DNA of 7,269 nt from an uncultured Sphingomonas sp. Lineage in GTDB: Bacteria; Pseudomonadota; Alphaproteobacteria; Sphingomonadales; Sphingomonadaceae. Numbering within the stretch: the first letter of the stretch is position 1; each line of letters opens with the position of its first letter. The position numbers and the translations under genes are program-made. The stretch is taken from NCBI GenBank assembly GCA_946482655.1, contig CAMLSA010000131.1, positions 1-7,269 on the forward strand. Direction: 5' to 3'. A model generated the notes under the pieces. It did not search any database and was not told where the DNA came from. It saw nothing but the letters and a program-made list of their open reading frames with translations. Positions 5,453 through 7,269 of the stretch are shown here, in pieces.

Positions 5453-6889
5453 CTAGAACGAGGCTTGCGGTTGCCGCGCAGCCAGTGGGGCATATCTGTC
5501 GAGATATTGGTCGATAATCTTTTCTAGGTGTCTGATCCTGATTTCCTGCGCTTGTGCCATCACGATGGGGACATCCGGAGCTCCGGCCATGCCATTTTGC
5601 TGCATACGGAGATTGTCGAAATCCTGCTCGTAGGTTTGGGCGAGCAGAACAGAGATATCCTTGAGCGCTTCCGTAAATGACATATCGCCCATGTCGAACG
5701 TTTCGGCCGCGGGAGGCCGCTCACCCGATGCGGGAACATCGCCCAGCAGGTAAAGATCGAAAATGCAGGAGCGCGGATCGCTTGCGTTCGGCCGGAAGCG
5801 ATATACGGCGGGGAAGATGAGACCCCGCCACATGATTATATTCGGGAACAGCGTATACTGGATAGGATCGATGACTTGGGTTTCTGGGCAATCGCTGTAA
5901 TCTCGGCCCGACGCAGAAGCGTACTTGTCGCGCATATATTCAACGAGATATTCACGGGGCGTCATGCCTTGCGGCAGTGAAGGGGGGTTGCCCAACCCGT
6001 TCGCAGCAAAGAATTCATCTACGACAACCTGACCGGGAAGATCGTCAGCGATGGCCGTCGCATGAGCGCCATTAGTCAGGCAGAAACGGCTTACGTGACG
6101 GCCCAGTATGTCATACTGGCCATTTTCGTCGGACAGGAACCCTGTGAACTGGGGGTGAGTCGTGATCGTGTGGTAGCTTTCGACAAAGGCCTCGATACCC
6201 AGCTTCCAATTGCAGGGTAGCACCTTGCGGAAATGTGCGGCGATGTATTTCTGCTCGTGATCTGCATATCCGCTCATATGCTCGGGAAGAACCTCCAGAA
6301 AGCTCTCGAGAGACGGAGCGTCTGGATCCGGGTTGATGAACACGAAGCCACCCCAGAGGCCGACGCGCGCTTCGCGCAATCCCACATCCTCGTCCTTTAC
6401 GCCCGGAAAGTCCCAGCGCATCGGAATGTCGATGATCTTGCCTTCGAGGTTCCAGCTGAAACCGTGGAACGGGCAGCGTAGCTTGGTCAGGCTCGTATCA
6501 TGAGTGCACAGCTTCATGCCACGGTGCGTGCAGGTGTTGCGAAAGGCACGGATCTTCATGTCGTCGCCGCGGATGACGAGATAGGAACGCCCGGCAATCT
6601 CATAAACCGAAATGTCGCCGGCCTCCGGTATCTGTTCCTCACGGCATGCCATCTGCCACACATGATCCCATAGTCCCTCGACCTCCCGATCGTGAAAGCT
6701 CTGTGAGATATAGCGATGGCGCGTGATCGTGTAGGATGCCGTTTCCTCATCGGCATAGTGCCTGCGCAGATCCTCAGCGGGCTGCGTCCTGTCCTTGGCA
6801 AGATGATCTCGGTAATTTGCGCCGGTCTGCTCGTCTTGATTGGGCCTCCTTGTCCATTCTCTTCCAGGCCGCACTGCCAGTTTTTCCAT
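5453..6889 (-). CDS. Rieske non-haem iron oxygenase, alpha subunit (ring-hydroxylating/demethylating type)
   Basis: The 478-residue product is the catalytic subunit of a Rieske oxygenase, which uses O2 and electrons from a ferredoxin/reductase to hydroxylate or dealkylate an organic substrate. The N-terminal Rieske domain holds CTH and CPFH with 16 residues between (Cys120, His122, Cys139, His142). The C-terminal domain carries the 2-His-1-carboxylate iron site: His240 and His245 in ESYHTITTH, and Asp423 in EQDFDN. The bridging position usually held by Asp is Glu237, as in CntA-like oxygenases. No beta subunit, ferredoxin or reductase is in the window. The ATG at 6889 is preferred because AGGGA lies eight bases upstream; a TTG two codons earlier at 6895 would sit too close to it. 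Sampled GC is about 52-62%, below the ast genes. An amidohydrolase gene lies 77 bases upstream in the same direction. The family is secure; the substrate is unknown. Confidence 0.94.
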   Translation of the reverse strand: MEKLAVRPGREWTRRPNQDEQTGANYRDHLAKDRTQPAEDLRRHYADEETASYTITRHRYISQSFHDREVEGLWDHVWQMACREEQIPEAGDISVYEIAGRSYLVIRGDDMKIRAFRNTCTHRGMKLCTHDTSLTKLRCPFHGFSWNLEGKIIDIPMRWDFPGVKDEDVGLREARVGLWGGFVFINPDPDAPSLESFLEVLPEHMSGYADHEQKYIAAHFRKVLPCNWKLGIEAFVESYHTITTHPQFTGFLSDENGQYDILGRHVSRFCLTNGAHATAIADDLPGQVVVDEFFAANGLGNPPSLPQGMTPREYLVEYMRDKYASASGRDYSDCPETQVIDPIQYTLFPNIIMWRGLIFPAVYRFRPNASDPRSCIFDLYLLGDVPASGERPPAAETFDMGDMSFTEALKDISVLLAQTYEQDFDNLRMQQNGMAGAPDVPIVMAQAQEIRIRHLEKIIDQYLDRYAPLAARQPQASF

Positions 6890-6897
6890 GTCCAATT

Positions 6898-6902
6898 TCC
6901 CT
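6898..6902 (-). promoter_or_regulatory. Ribosome binding site of the Rieske oxygenase gene
   Basis: AGGGA on the minus strand lies eight bases before the ATG at 6889-6887 and only two before the in-frame TTG at 6895-6893. The spacing favours the ATG and so decides the start. Confidence 0.6.
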
Positions 6903-6925
6903 GTTTGAAGACTGAACGCATCCCG

Positions 6926-6939
6926 CCTGACTGCTCAGG
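6926..6939. repeat. Short perfect inverted repeat in the amidohydrolase-oxygenase gap
   Basis: CCTGA (6926-6930) and TCAGG (6935-6939) are perfect inverted arms around four bases, in the 77-base gap between the amidohydrolase stop and the oxygenase start. It could be a small mRNA hairpin or a half-size operator. The arms are only five bases long, so chance is a fair explanation. Confidence 0.25.
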
Positions 6940-6966
6940 ATAACGTCAGCTTTCGTGAAACTATTT

Positions 6967-7269
6967 TCATACCCCCGCCCGGCGGGTGGTCGCGCGGATG
7001 ACCGATGCGGTCTCGACTTCAATCAGGCTAGATCTGGCGAAGGAGCCGTTTTTCATGACCGCCAATATGTTGTTCGCCGGATCGGCAAAACGCTTGAGCC
7101 CATCCTTCACCGGATCGAAATCCAGCACCAGCAGATCAGCGAGCTTGCCGGGAGCGATCACCCCGGTATCGTTGTCAAAAAACCGGCTGCCGTTCACGGT
7201 CGTCATACGGATGACATCGATCGGATCGAACTTCATTTCGTCGACGAACATGTTGAGTTCGCGGCCCCA
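6967..7269 (-). CDS. Amidohydrolase family protein, C-terminal end only
   Basis: The frame enters from beyond the right edge (reading W-G-R-E-L-N before the Met at 7251) and ends with TGA at 6969-6967, so 100 residues are visible. The pattern is the C-terminal part of a metal-dependent amidohydrolase of the imidazolonepropionase/prolidase-like kind: DPIDVIRMTTVNGSRFF, then GVIAPGKLADLLVLDFDP, then NNILAVMKNGSF. These are the last helix of the barrel and the returning beta-sandwich. The metal-binding His and Asp residues would lie upstream, outside the window, so activity cannot be judged. Met at 7251 is internal, not a start. It lies 77 bases before the Rieske oxygenase in the same direction, suggesting one transcript and a shared catabolic role. 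The substrate cannot be told from this part. Confidence 0.88.
   Translation of the reverse strand, partial: WGRELNMFVDEMKFDPIDVIRMTTVNGSRFFDNDTGVIAPGKLADLLVLDFDPVKDGLKRFADPANNILAVMKNGSFARSSLIEVETASVIRATTRRAGV

Noticed and set aside
6556..6921. A 121-codon minus-strand frame starting at 6921
   Set aside because: It runs out of frame through the start of the Rieske oxygenase gene and has no protein-like pattern after its first residues.
1..7269. CRISPR array, insertion sequence or tandem repeats
   Set aside because: No regularly spaced repeats, transposase motifs or terminal inverted repeats were seen by eye on either strand.

Overview
The window looks like a chromosomal piece of a high-GC alphaproteobacterium, most likely a sphingomonad (Sphingomonas, Sphingobium or Novosphingobium type). 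The basis is third-position GC richness, the style of the arginine-catabolism operon with an M20 hydrolase at its end, and a CCA-encoding tRNA-Glu. The genus is an inference from protein style, not a database result. Hand counts of single 60-base lines give about 68% GC in the left half (lines at 2701 and 3541) and about 52-62% in the right part (lines at 5881, 6001 and 6301).

Left block, 2-4604, plus strand: a tight arginine succinyltransferase (AST) operon. It begins inside astB (N-succinylarginine dihydrolase, 5' end outside the window), then astA (arginine N-succinyltransferase), astD (succinylglutamate-semialdehyde dehydrogenase) and an M20 metallohydrolase. astA/astD and astD/M20 overlap by four bases (ATGA and GTGA). 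AstA loads succinate onto arginine, AstB removes the guanidino nitrogens, an aminotransferase (AstC, not in the window) makes the semialdehyde, and AstD oxidises it to N-succinylglutamate. The last step needs a desuccinylase. No AstE of the usual zinc-carboxypeptidase (AspA/AstE) type is seen, and the co-translated M20 hydrolase is the natural candidate to replace it.

Middle block, about 4605-5452: a loosely packed stretch. It holds a hairpin at the operon end, some plus-strand coding-like reading frames that look broken or vestigial, a small minus-strand gene (4724-5083) of unknown function, a candidate promoter, and a clear tRNA-Glu(CTC) at 5231-5306. A T-rich run and a second hairpin follow the tRNA.

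Right block, 5453-7269, minus strand: a Rieske non-haem iron oxygenase alpha subunit with all iron ligands visible, preceded in the same direction by the C-terminal end of an amidohydrolase. This pair looks like part of a catabolic cluster whose substrate cannot be read from the sequence. The change of composition, strand and function at the tRNA suggests that the tRNA may mark an island edge, but no integrase or second att copy is visible.
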